Shown piece after piece: positions 54,575-64,000 of a DNA stretch of 64,000 nt (position 1 is the stretch's first letter; each line of letters begins with the position of its first letter). A program made the translations under genes and the position numbers. The DNA is from Phytophthora hibernalis. Taxonomy: Eukaryota; Oomycota; Peronosporomycetes; Peronosporales; Peronosporaceae. The notes under the pieces are model-generated. The model searched no databases. It had not been told where the DNA came from and saw nothing but the letters and a program-made list of their open reading frames with translations. The stretch lies in assembly GCA_012656075.1 (NCBI GenBank), contig JAAKBF010000070.1:1-64000 (forward strand), read 5' to 3'.

Positions 54575-57500
54575 ATGGGCAACGAGGTGAGTCGCCCCAC
54601 GGGGTCAGGCGACCTCAGTCCGCAGGAATCAGGCGTCGTGCAGCCCTCCACGCCCTCCACGCCCACGGGAGGCTTCTCCCAGCGAGCGCAGAGCTTCAAC
54701 GCGCGCTCTCCGTCGCCCTCCGTGGCTCCTCCCACTCCCTCCCAGCGACGCACCAGCAGCAACGGAAGCCTCTCAGGAAACCCTAGTACAAACCCCAAGA
54801 AGGAGCGTACAATCCAACGCATGGACAAGGCCATTCGCCGCCGTGTACGGGGAGGCATCACGTACAACCTGAAGCTGCTGCTCCGCGGCGCCAAGGGTAC
54901 AGGCAAGACGTCGCTCTTCCAGCGACTCAAAGGCGAGCCCATCCCAGAGACGCACCAGTCCACGCCACAGCTCCAATCCGCCACAATTAACTGGAGTTTC
55001 CGTCAAAATCTCGAGGAAAATGTCAAATGTGAAGTTTGGGACGTCGTGGATAGAGGATTTGCCCCGGAAGCAGCTGATGGAGACGGGGAGACTCTACAGG
55101 ACCTGGAAATGCTGCTGGGGGACTGAAGAAGGGAGGAGCTCTATCGGCGGAAGCTTCGGTGGCGGCTGCTGCAGCTGCTACGCAGAACGGGGCCCACTCG
55201 GTGGCTATTGTGGACGCCTCAACGGTGGATGTGTACCAGGAAGCTCATGGGGTGATTTTCTTGCTGGATATTACTAGGTGGGATACGCTGGAGTACGTCA
55301 AGCAGCAGTTGGACAATGTGCCGGTGCACATTCCGACGCTGGTGCTGGGCAATTTTAGAGACCAAGGAGCGCAGAGGAAGATTTTCAAGGAAGATATCCA
55401 GGAACTGTTGTATGGATCGACCGACAGGCCGCAACACCAGCAGTGGAGACGACCGATGGAGCTGCTGTATTTCGAGTGCTCGCTGCTAAATTGTTATGGG
55501 CTCAAGTCGCTGCACCAGTACTTTGGCATCCCGTTCTTGCAGCTGAAGTTGGCGACGATCAGACAGCAGATGCGGATTGTGGAAGGCGAGTTCGCTCACT
55601 TGAAGCATGATGTGCAAGCTACGATCAGCGAACAGCGCTACGCAGAGTATGTTGACCATATTAGAGCTACAGGCTCAGATATACGAACAGGAAGACGAGG
55701 TTCAGGTAGTGGAAACACACCGCCAGCTTCGGCACGAAACAGTTCTTTGAGGCTACCGAGCAGGGAAAGTTCGAATCAAACAAGTACTGCAAATTCCATC
55801 GATGGAGAAACGGTAGCACAAGTCGCCACAGATGACGACGTCAGTGTGGTATGTAAAGAAAATGGCGCTGGAACACCTCCGAAAAAACTGTTGCTGTGCC
55901 TACGACAGCTACCGTCGCCACCGAAGCTAAACAACACGAGAAAGAGGTGGACAATACTCTGGACGCGGAGGATTTACCCGCACGAAGCAGTAGTGCTGTT
56001 ATTCAGGCAGCAACACCGTTAATGTTCGAGCACAAGGAGAGCGTGGCATCAATCGCAGACGACGTGGCGAAAGACAGTGCCACAAAGACTGAGGATAAGG
56101 CTGTGACTCCCGTAGTACGGAAGAACAAAGCTTCTGCTACAGCTAGTGCCACCTCAGGCCGTCACCGAAAGACATCAGTGGAAGAAGTGATCCATCTTGA
56201 GGACTTCCAGGTACCGAAAACACGCACCAGCGACCTGGATCATTTTTACTCTGAGGATGAAAGCGATGAGGACGTGGGTGAGTATGATGAAGATGTTGTT
56301 GTTGCACCCGCAGACGGCGCGATGAAAGCAAGCATTGGTGGCGTTTACCACAAACAACGCTTCATTGACTCGGATTCTTCAGACTCGGACGAAGGCAGAA
56401 CTGTGGGAGATCAGAGAAAACGAAAGGGAAAGGGGCCTCGTAAGAGCTCTCCACGCCGTTCAGCCACTAAAAGACAAGTGCAACAGACCAGGCAGTACCA
56501 AGACCACCAACTTCGTCCCCGCACCCGCCGACATCGTCGTCTCAACAAAATCAAAGAAGCAGGCCCGAGTCTCCAGCACGACAGCAACCAGACACCCCCA
56601 CAAAGGACGTTCTTGGCGATGCTTCACCAAAACAGACGCAGTCTAGTCTTTCCAGTGGCAATACTGTCGATGTTTGCCCAGCTCTTCCCGTGGCTTCTCC
56701 CGTCTTTTCTTTGGCATCCCCAGTCCGTCATTCAAGTCCCAGAAACAAGAGCAGCACCTCTACTGTAGCACCACGACCGGAAGCGAGTTCATTGTCGCAA
56801 GATGAAAGCGAAATTAAGCAAGACTCGTCCTCGAGTGAGGAGCCTGAATTGACGGGTACGGAAGACGTTAGCGAACCAAATGGACTTGATGGAAAAAAAT
56901 GCGAAGAAAATCATCAAGCAAGCAACGCCGAAGAACTCGGACGATGCGTTTTCTTCCAGTAAGAACGCTGGTGGGGATGTAATACCTCCGCCGAGCGAAA
57001 TTGAAGATGTCAATGGCGCTGCATCCTCCGCTGAGGATACTAAAGCATATGATCAGCCAGATGTGGCGCTTGAAGTCGTGTTGAACGAAACGGATTCAGA
57101 CACGCACAATGATCCGGAGGATGTCATCCGTGCTCCCCGTATGATCGAGTCACCGAACCTGATGAAAAAGATGATACTATCCTAGCGACTGACGATAAGA
57201 ACGGTGGTCTTGGTGTCGCCTCGGGCGAATTGAAGACGTTCCTTGCTGATGACAGTGATGAACAAGTTGATGATGCGCCGATTGAAAATGAGATCCCAGT
57301 AGCGGAGGAAGCAGTGTCGCAGATTTCTCCATTCTCCAGTTCAATGCACCGTCGTCCAGAAATCGTAATGAGTGATGAAGAGATTGACGAAGGCAGTAGG
57401 GATGATGCAGCAGGATTGTCGATGACGGCTCTTCAGGAGTCCTTGCCAATTCCTGAGTCATCTTCACCGTCTGCTACTGTGTTGCCAGCTTCGGTGGGAA

Positions 57501-58449
57501 CGCACAGCTCTGTAAGCTCAAACCAAGAAGGAATGGGGCATTTCCACAAGAAAAATATTGACGAATCAGAGAATCTCCTCTCGCTGTCTGCGCTCCAAGC
57601 ATCGCTACCAATGCCAAACCAGGACGCGATACCGCTACCACCTATGCATCAGAGCATGGATGCATCTCAGAGCTACGGAAATGGAAGCGGCAACAACAGG
57701 ATGGAAAGAACGGCTCTGCATTTATCAGACCTCCAAGGATTCTCCGTCAAGCCTTCATCAACTGCAGCGTTGAGTTCTGATTTCACTACCGTCGTTCCAA
57801 GCAATGACCTCGAGGCGTTTTTGAATGAAAGTGATAGCGATTCTGAGGATGCTCCGCCAAGTTACGCTGCGCCAACAGGGGACAGAAGAGCAAGCGTGGA
57901 GTCAAGCGATGACGGCGACGATGAAGACGAAGACCAGGGTCGGTTTGCGACCTACAACATTAGTAAGAAAAGCAGGGCTGAGCGAAGGCGTCAGCAGAAG
58001 GAAGACCTGCGTCAGTTGAATGCGGCGCTCGATACCGCGGCTGTGGTAAACGATCCTTTGCTGCTCCTTCCATTGGCGTTGTTGCAGCCAAATCTTCGCT
58101 TGGGACATTAGATGTGATGGAGGCTATCCGCAAGGCGCAAGAAGAAGCTATGCGTATGATTCCTTCCGCTCCAGCGGCCGCAGGCGACGATACAGATTCC
58201 AGCTCTTCGAAGAAACGGCACAAGCACAAACGCAAAGAGCGTAAACATAAGAAACGGGAATGCGACGACGGGAAAGAGAAACCGTTGAAGAAGAGCAGCC
58301 GGAAGTCCGGGTCGAGCTCGCGCTCGAAAAACGGCGTCCTCACGTGGTGGACGACCTGGCTTAACATGGCACGCACGGGATGGTTGTGTACGGCGAGCAA
58401 GGCGCTGGGCTTATTAAATAAGCAACGTTTGCAGCCGAATCGAATATAG
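54575..58449 (+). CDS. RABL6: RABL6-like GTPase with long C-terminal tail
   Basis: The start MGNEVSRP has Gly at position 2 and Ser at 6, a fair N-myristoylation signal. The GTPase-like domain (about residues 75-340) follows: RRVRGGITYNLKLLLRGAKG with P-loop GAKGTGKTSLFQRL, VWDVVDRG at the switch II site, VIFLLDITRWDTLEYV, and LGNFRDQG in place of NKxD. LKSLHQYFGIPFLQLKLATIR closes it. All match animal RABL6, whose G2/G3 motifs are also non-standard. A long acidic, Ser-rich tail has NDLEAFLNESDSD, like the RABL6 DDLDAFL tail, and ends in a Lys-rich patch. Frame changes fall near 55112, 55890, 56490, 56660, 56930, 57180 and 58065. The stop could instead be 58362-58364 in another frame. Confidence 0.82.
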
Positions 58450-59176
58450 AGCAAGCCGCGCCGTCTTTCTGGTCGGTGAGGTTGGTTGCAGTCAAGGGAT
58501 TTGGTCAGGCCATTGTTTTGTCAAGGGCTCGGCGATTTGAGCTGGTGATTTGTGTGTGGATGATCAACGGAGTGGCGCCGAGTGGCAATCGAGTGGCAAT
58601 CGGCTGCTGAACACGTTTGCTGACGTGAAACAACATTGAATTTTCTGTTTGCACAAGTTCGGTACTCTTTTAGGCAAGCAAGCTGCTGCAAGCGATGTAT
58701 GTCTTGGGAGGCTGCAGATCATGCCGGTTTTTGAAACGTCAAGTGCCGCTCACCTTGTTTTCATCCAAACGGGAAGGGCTGTCTCGCCATCAGTCCTGTC
58801 ATCGATCCTGTGCAGCTTGTCTACAATCACTTCAACTTGCTAATAGGTGCAGACCGTCTGCCGGACGCCATTAGACAAGTTACAGCTCATTCCAGTGTTT
58901 TCTGGAACTCTACCTGACCGATCGCAGATAACGACCATCGAGAGCTGCTGGCTGCCTGAGCCATTTTCGGTTTGGCAGCTAACCGCATCCCACCCTGGTC
59001 AACAGTGCGTAACGATACCGACCGTTTGGCAGCATGCACATGCTGTTCCAAAGCGAGGCGGCGTACCGCCGGCGCCGGTCCTGGATGCCGCGCAACGGAG
59101 ACGACGCAGCTGCAACAGCGACCACAACGCTGGCACTCAGGCCCAAGAACGCCGCCGTTGGGCCCCAGCGACTGCG
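58450..59176. other. Intergenic, promoter of next gene
   Basis: About 730 bases. The right part is an open frame without an in-frame ATG before 59177, so it may be a 5' untranslated region or a missed first exon (Arg-rich text near 59080-59150). No other feature is seen. Confidence 0.4.
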
Positions 59177-60022
59177 ATGTCGGACGCGCAACTGCAAGAC
59201 TGTCAAGCGAGAGGTCAGGAGGCGACGCGCCGCGCGCAGCGGAAAATCGATCCGGAGGTTGAAAACGACAGCGATTTCGACGAAAACCAGGAGGAGGAGG
59301 AGACGGAACAGGAAGGAACGCTAGCGTTGCAAGGCGAAGTGCTGGCCATGCAGATGGAGATCGAGACGTTGCAGCGGCGGCGGCTTCTGCTAGATTCGGC
59401 GCTGGTCAATGTGCGTAGTAATGCTGTGGCCAACGCCATTAACCTCACCAAGGACTTCTACGTGTACTTCTCCAACGGCTTTGACCCCGTGGGCCACCCG
59501 GAGCAGTCCAGACAGGCAGAGACATTTCTTCGAGGAATCATGCGGAAGGACGCCATTTGCACTGAATTCCAGGGCGTGGACTTGTTCCTGCACCAGTACA
59601 AGGTCTGCACGGAGGGCCATGCCTCCATGCGCGTGTTCGTCCACGACATTATCGCCATCAACGAACACTTATCGAAGGACGGATCTATCCAAGTGTTGGC
59701 CAAAGCTGTGGCACGCTGCCGCGTCAGCCGCGCGACGCTGGAGAAGTTTTTCCCGCGCATCGTCGAGGATGAAGAGCTCGCTAAGCAGCTCATCGGCAAG
59801 GAGTACACCATTCAGTACGACAAGGTGTTCCACTTCAATCATGGCCGCATCTTCCAGCACGAGTCGCAGGTGGACTTCTGCAATAGCATGCTGGAGATGG
59901 CGCAGGACCCCTTTGTGGCCATGAAGCTGCTGGAGGCCTCGCTCATGACCAAGCACGGCCACCTCAAATTGGATAGCAACATCGAGGAGGACATGAACCA
60001 GCTCGAGAACTCAGTCTTGTAA
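59177..60022 (+). CDS. Oomycete bZIP-associated C-terminal domain protein
   Basis: ATG at 59177 gives 281 residues. The amino terminus is acidic (VENDSDFDENQEEEETEQE), then comes a short coiled coil (LQGEVLAMQMEIETLQRRRLLL, about residues 58-80). The rest, from VANAINLTKDFYVYFSNGFD through FLRGIMRKDAICTEFQGVDLF to FNHGRIFQHESQVDF, resembles the carboxyl domain that follows bZIP regions in many oomycete transcription factors. The usual basic region (NxxxARxCR-like) is not visible, neither here nor clearly upstream. So it may be a regulator without DNA binding, or the first exon may be missed. The frame is intact to TAA at 60022. Confidence 0.5.
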   Translation: MSDAQLQDCQARGQEATRRAQRKIDPEVENDSDFDENQEEEETEQEGTLALQGEVLAMQMEIETLQRRRLLLDSALVNVRSNAVANAINLTKDFYVYFSNGFDPVGHPEQSRQAETFLRGIMRKDAICTEFQGVDLFLHQYKVCTEGHASMRVFVHDIIAINEHLSKDGSIQVLAKAVARCRVSRATLEKFFPRIVEDEELAKQLIGKEYTIQYDKVFHFNHGRIFQHESQVDFCNSMLEMAQDPFVAMKLLEASLMTKHGHLKLDSNIEEDMNQLENSVL

Positions 60023-60116
60023 CTACGCGATTTAGTCGCAAACTAACACCTAAAAGTCAAACGGAAGTGTATATTGACCACAACAAGAAGAGCGCGTCTG
60101 AAGCAGCTTCATGCGC

Positions 60117-60607
60117 TTAGATGAGAAACGAGATGAAGCCGTTGAGTCCACCGGCAAGTACACACAACTGGCCAAGTGTCCAAAACAGCGCGCGGTGCGG
60201 TTGCTTCTGGTTTACGTAGGCAAACGTGTGCGCGATGCGAGCAGCAGTGAAGACACCCATGAGTGCGCAGTTGGTCTCCTCTTGTCCGCCTACTATCACC
60301 GATCCAATGAATACGAGCAGACCTAGCGGAATGGTCTCCAGGTCGTTCTGCACGACTCGCTTCCAGCGGTAGTCCTCGGCGCGTGCCTTGATGAGCTTGT
60401 CGGACGCTGGTTGGTCGTCCTTCAGCCCGTAGTTCTGAGGAGGAAGTCCTTCTTGACTCAGAAGTACGGTGTCCTCAGGCGGTCGAGCACCAGCGGCGAA
60501 CGACTTCCTCCTTGGATCCACGCCGTGATGAAGAACTTAGTGAACAGGATCAGCGAACACGTCGAGTACGCCTTTACTGCCACATTGTGCTCCACCAACG
60601 TAGTCAT
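60117..60607 (-). CDS. MAPEG-family membrane enzyme, one frame break
   Basis: The start at 60607 gives MTTLVEHNVAVKAYSTCSLILFTKFFITAW (first helix). After a frame change near 60523 it continues as RKSFAAGARPPEDTVLLSQE. The diagnostic block RAEDYRWKRVVQNDLETIPLGLLVF follows, then two further helices ending at 60117. The R..R...ND.E..P pattern is that of microsomal glutathione transferase 1/prostaglandin E synthase-type MAPEG proteins. These are trimeric ER or outer-mitochondrial enzymes acting on lipid peroxides or electrophiles with glutathione. About 162 residues and four helices are typical. The G run at the break appears one base short. It is convergent with the preceding gene. Confidence 0.87.
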
Positions 60608-61502
60608 CTTGGGGTTGCTTAGTGGTCGTGTAGTTTCTCTTGGGCAGATTTGAGACTGAACGACTGCTCGGTGCTCGCCACAGTTCACTCAACAACACAA
60701 AGTGCCCAGTGAGCGCGAAAGGCACTTGGCATGTCATAGCAAAGTTCCTATTTCTGCTGAGCTTGTAACAAATTGTTTGCGGGCGTTGGGCTGACCGCAG
60801 CGCTGCACACTCGTTAAAGCAACGCACCTTCAGCATCTTGGACTTGAACGCCTTTGGGCATAGTGCACTCCGGATATTTCGAAGTACATGTTTGTGAATT
60901 TTACTTTACTAACGCCGTGCTTTACATTCCTGCTATCACGTTGGAGACACAATTCTCATACACTGTTTAGTAACAACACAGGGGCTCCCAAGATGAAGTT
61001 GTTGTTTTGCCGAACACTAACCAGTGTCTTCGTGATTTCTTGCATTTTACTACTGTAAAATGTAGATTCCCACTCACTGATGGGAAACTACGTACCCCAA
61101 ACGAGGAGGTGTTTTCAAAACACGAGTACGAGGCCACAGCAAAGCAGCCAACGCTGTCAGGTTGTACTCGCGCGCGGTGGTCATACACCCACTCCAGACA
61201 CATCTAGATTATCACCTACTGGGTTTGTAGCTAATCGCTGAGATGTTTTGTTTCACCCATTTCCTTCAAGCAACATTCAGTGGGTGGGTGGGTTTTGATG
61301 TTACCCGTGGCCGCTACGGTCGACATTCTCCTGGGTGTTATTGTCAACCGGCTATTAGATATTAAGGGTAAAGTAACTTGATCTGACTAAGCAGTGTGTC
61401 ATTTGGCTACACGTTCATCTAATTAAAGAGTGAACACCCACCGATTTCGACTAAAAATCTGACATGGATTTTATTTTATATAACAGGTCTACCAATTTCT
61501 AA
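60608..61502. other. Intergenic, left flank of Harbinger element
   Basis: About 900 bases without a supported gene. A hairpin CATTTTAC-TACT-GTAAAATG lies at 61043-61062. The right edge meets the proposed transposon end. Confidence 0.45.
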
Positions 61503-61721
61503 GGTCGTGTTCGCGCTAACGACCATTTCACTGAAATAGCCATTTTGACGTCTAGCCAAAAATGGATTGTGATTTTGGCTTCTCCTCCAAACCCAACTTT
61601 GATCGTATCGTATTCACGCGCACAATAACCTCGTTTTGCGGACACAAGTGATATTTCCGAAATAGTGACCCGCCACCAAGCACCCATTGCATGCTAGAAC
61701 CTGTCGAAGTGGAAGCGAAGC

Positions 61722-63023
61722 ATGCTGCTGATGATGATCACGATTGAGGTGATTCGCCTGAGCATGGCACATCGTCAGTCTCGCAAGCAGCAACACGAGA
61801 AAGCTGTAAGGCTTCTAGGGATCAAAACGGCGACTGGACAGCGGTTCTTCGAAGCTCACCTAACGAGTCTCTTTTCCGCGACCATTTCCGCATGGACCCG
61901 ACCGCATACGACGCACTCTTCGAGATATGCCATCCGCATATTCGAAGCTCACTTCAGAGCCCCGTGAGGTTCTTGCCGTGACTCTCAATTGGGTCGGGAC
62001 AGCAGTGACCTGTCGGTCTCAAGAAATCACGTTCGACTTAGCGTACTCAACCGTCCACAAGTACCGGCCTCACGGTATATACGCAATTGTACGAGCTTTA
62101 CAACAGCTCATCACTATTCCAACCACAGTGCCATACGATTTCAAGGTGCGCCACCCGTATTTCGACCAAGCCCTTTGTGCAATCGACGGCACACATTTTC
62201 GTATCGAGGTGCCAAGTGAGGATGTCAAGCGCTACCGGAACCGTAAGGGATTTATCTCAACAAATGTGCTCATTGGGTGTGACTGGAATATGCGAGTGTG
62301 CTGTGTTTACCCGGAAGCAGAGGGTAGTGCCCACGACTCTATGGTTTTGCAATGGAGTCATTTTCTGGACACCCTCCCAGAAAATTTCTATGTGCTCGCT
62401 GACGCCGGGTACGCTTTGAGCGCCCAAGTGTTGACATCTTACCGCGGTGTGCGCTACCACCTGAAAGAATGGTACCGATCATCTGGACGCCCACGAAACG
62501 GAAAGGAATTATTCAATCTGCGGCACGCCAAGGCAAGAAATGTAGTTGAACGAGTAATTGGGGTGTTGAAGCGACGTTTCAAAGTATTGCGGACGTGCAT
62601 GGACTACGAGCTGGTGAATATGAAGGCCGTGATAGTTGCGTGCGTACTCGTGCACAACTTTATTCAAAATTTTGATGTGAACGACCTTGGCGAAGACTTC
62701 GAAGATGATGAAGAGAATGCAGCCGAGGATCAGGACGAAGACGAGCCGATTGCTTTTGATTTTCAAAACGGGACTACTTGGCGGGGATGGATAACAACCA
62801 CGAGATGTGGAGAGAGTATGAGGAGTGCACATTAAATAAAACATCATACGCCTCGGATACAAGTTCGGTAAGTGGTGCACTCAGTGTTGACGAACAGCTC
62901 CGTATGGAGATCGATTCAAATCTATCTAGCAGCAGTGAAGATACTATTGACTCTTTTGAGGATGTCAGCATGGGCTCTGCCAGTGAATTATCGGAGTGCA
63001 TTAGTGAAATGAGCGATGATTAG
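61722..63023 (+). CDS. Harbinger (DDE_Tnp_4) transposase, frame breaks
   Basis: This is a HARBI1-like transposase. The main frame has the three catalytic acids: Asp in ALCAIDGTHFRIEVP (near 62183), Asp in YVLADAGYALSAQ (near 62401), and Glu in NVVERVIGVLKRRFKVLRT (near 62550). Upstream text, FFEAHLTSLF and DPTAYDALFEICHPHIRSSLQ, belongs to the amino-terminal part but is spread over frames between 61722 and 61985. Near 62787 another frame change links the acidic tail to YEECTLNKTSYASDTSSVSG and ISEMSDD (stop at 63023). All catalytic residues remain, so the copy is recent even if not active as read. Confidence 0.88.
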
Positions 63024-63104
63024 AGTATTGAAGTGCCACAAACTTCATTCATTTAGCGTAAAATGCATACTCAAAACCCTTCACTCGTATTAACGTTGTA
63101 CTAG

Positions 63105-63135
63105 AGTGACAACACTACATGTAGTTATTGTCACT
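63105..63135. terminator. 31-bp hairpin between convergent transposon genes
   Basis: AGTGACAA at 63105-63112 pairs with TTGTCACT at 63128-63135, with TACATGTA at the apex, giving a near-perfect stem. It sits in the gap between the ends of the transposase and the Myb-like gene, where a bidirectional 3'-end signal would be expected; that role is inference. Confidence 0.4.
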
Positions 63136-63435
63136 GTAGTGATTAATAGGAGGCACAGGTGCATGAAACTCACTCTTTTGATGCTGCGCACGATGCTTTT
63201 AAGCTAAACCCAGGCTTGGAACTCGTTTTCGTCGTCGCTTTCTCCCTCGCCGTCAACGCTGTCCTCAGCCACCGCATTCCAGTCGAGCTGCGTTTCGTTT
63301 TCATGTCGTCCACCTTCATCTTGACGTACACCTTCACCGTCCGCAGCAGTGACTCCAGCTTATCATCCAGCGATCCTCCGACCTTGGCCTTCTTCTACCC
63401 GCGGTTATTTTTCAGAGCCCCGCCGCGAAGTCTTT

Positions 63436-64000
63436 TCACTTTCTCGATGAGCTGCTGGTGACTCGCTGTATTTTTGCTGCACTTGCGTTGTCCACCGCAG
63501 CCGTGGTAGGCCTGGCGGTGTCGGCATCGCTTCCACTGTCGGTGTTGCCGTGGTTATCTTGAAGGCTATGCGGGGTGGCACCTTCAGCCTCACGCTCTGC
63601 AATTTCGTGTATAAGTTGCGGGACGGTCCGTGCTTCGTCTCCAGTTGCACGTGTATCCCCTGTGAACCATACAACCGTTAACAACCTGTACATATTGGTC
63701 TAGATTATATACACATACCTGCTATCAAACAGCAGACTGTTGCATGCACAAAACCAGCTTTGCGAATTTCCTTAATTTTCGCTTTATCCTTGGGCTTGGA
63801 CTCGATAAGACGCTCCCACACATCATCGTCAAGGGTTGAGATGTCGGAATTGTTGCCCGCACCGCTCAATCCAGTGATGTGCTTGTAGAGATCATAGTCG
63901 TGCATTAGACGCGCGAGTTTGAGCTTGTATTGCTCTAAACAGCATCAAAACCACACCAATTATTGACAGCCACAACGAGGCATGGCCAGAGATGTGGGTT
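63436..64000 (-). CDS. Harbinger Myb/SANT-like accessory protein, partial
   Basis: The gene enters from the right edge, so its start is missing. The visible text EQYKLKLARLMHDYDLYKHI followed by GLSGAGNNSDISTLDDDVWERLIE (63940-63810) is the second half of a Myb/SANT-like DNA-binding domain found in Harbinger accessory proteins, including the L.SG...D and DDVWE motifs. A 59-bp GT..AG intron (63660-63718) joins CLIAG to DTRATGDEARTVPQLIHEIA; the tail is Asp/Ala/Thr-rich and ends at 63436. In this superfamily the protein brings the transposase into the nucleus and to the element ends. Confidence 0.75.

Larger units (their letters stand above)
61503..64000. mobile_element. PIF/Harbinger DNA transposon, right end outside window
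   Basis: The region holds the two genes characteristic of the superfamily, a DDE transposase (plus) and a Myb/SANT-like protein (minus), convergent. A candidate left end is at 61503: TAA (61500-61502), the expected 3-bp target, then GGTCGTGTTCGCGCTAACGA, itself partly palindromic (61503-61524). The right terminal repeat must lie beyond 64000, so the end assignment is unproven. Confidence 0.7.

Noticed and set aside
63660..63718. A shorter 33-bp intron (63686-63718) in the Myb-like gene
   Set aside because: Its acceptor would put a stop codon in frame; the acceptor at 63660 keeps the frame open.
1..64000. CRISPR array, bacterial operon or integron
   Set aside because: No regular spaced repeats; introns, Integrator, EMC, TIM22 and peroxin domains show a eukaryotic nuclear genome.
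1..64000. tRNA or rRNA genes
   Set aside because: I saw no A-box/B-box pair or rRNA core sequence by eye; a covariance-model scan would be decisive.

Overview
The window looks like nuclear DNA of a plant-associated oomycete, most likely Phytophthora or a close Peronosporales relative. The signs are intron-poor or short-intron genes (46-82 bp, GT..AG), tight intergenic spacing, a multipass membrane-protein family I know only from oomycetes, an RxLR/dEER-type effector candidate, chromovirus (Ty3/Gypsy) debris and a Harbinger transposon. No genus can be fixed without a search. The assembly appears deletion-prone: many genes that read as good family members are broken by one-base losses, often in homopolymers. 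I annotate these as single genes with frame breaks rather than as many small ORFs or automatic pseudogenes.

Layout. 1-9.8 kb is an accessory, decayed zone. It holds a secreted GH3 beta-glucosidase (minus), a Gypsy RT/RNase H fragment joined head-on to a truncated SFT2 gene, a mucin-like surface protein, a mariner-type MITE, a Gypsy integrase/chromodomain fragment and an SDR relic. 10-23.6 kb holds single-copy genes: an AAAP amino-acid transporter, an oomycete multipass membrane protein, two unrecognised proteins, a VPS9-domain Rab5 GEF, the four-exon EMC5/MMGT1 gene and a PHYHD1-like dioxygenase. 23.7-54.4 kb is an array of seven paralogous type II membrane peptidases of the M28B/transferrin-receptor family (P1-P7), all on the minus strand. 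An RxLR-like effector candidate lies between P3 and P4. One housekeeping island (Pex14_N-SDR fusion, TIM22, a hypothetical protein) lies between P5 and P6, and a large Integrator subunit 1 gene lies between P6 and P7. 54.5-60.6 kb carries RABL6, a protein resembling the C-terminal domain of oomycete bZIP factors, and a MAPEG enzyme. From about 61.5 kb to the right edge is a Harbinger element with convergent transposase and Myb/SANT-like genes.

How the genes may work together. The peptidase array would put up to seven zinc exopeptidases outside the cell or in endosomes, each on one N-terminal anchor. Six of the seven carry a cytosolic YxxF/I tripeptide-plus-one motif of the kind that drives endocytic sorting (YTRF in human transferrin receptor). 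The nearby amino-acid transporter, VPS9 protein and RABL6 are compatible with uptake and membrane traffic, but that link is only inference from position. The housekeeping islands (peroxisome/SDR, TIM22, Integrator) look unrelated to the array and seem simply to interrupt it.
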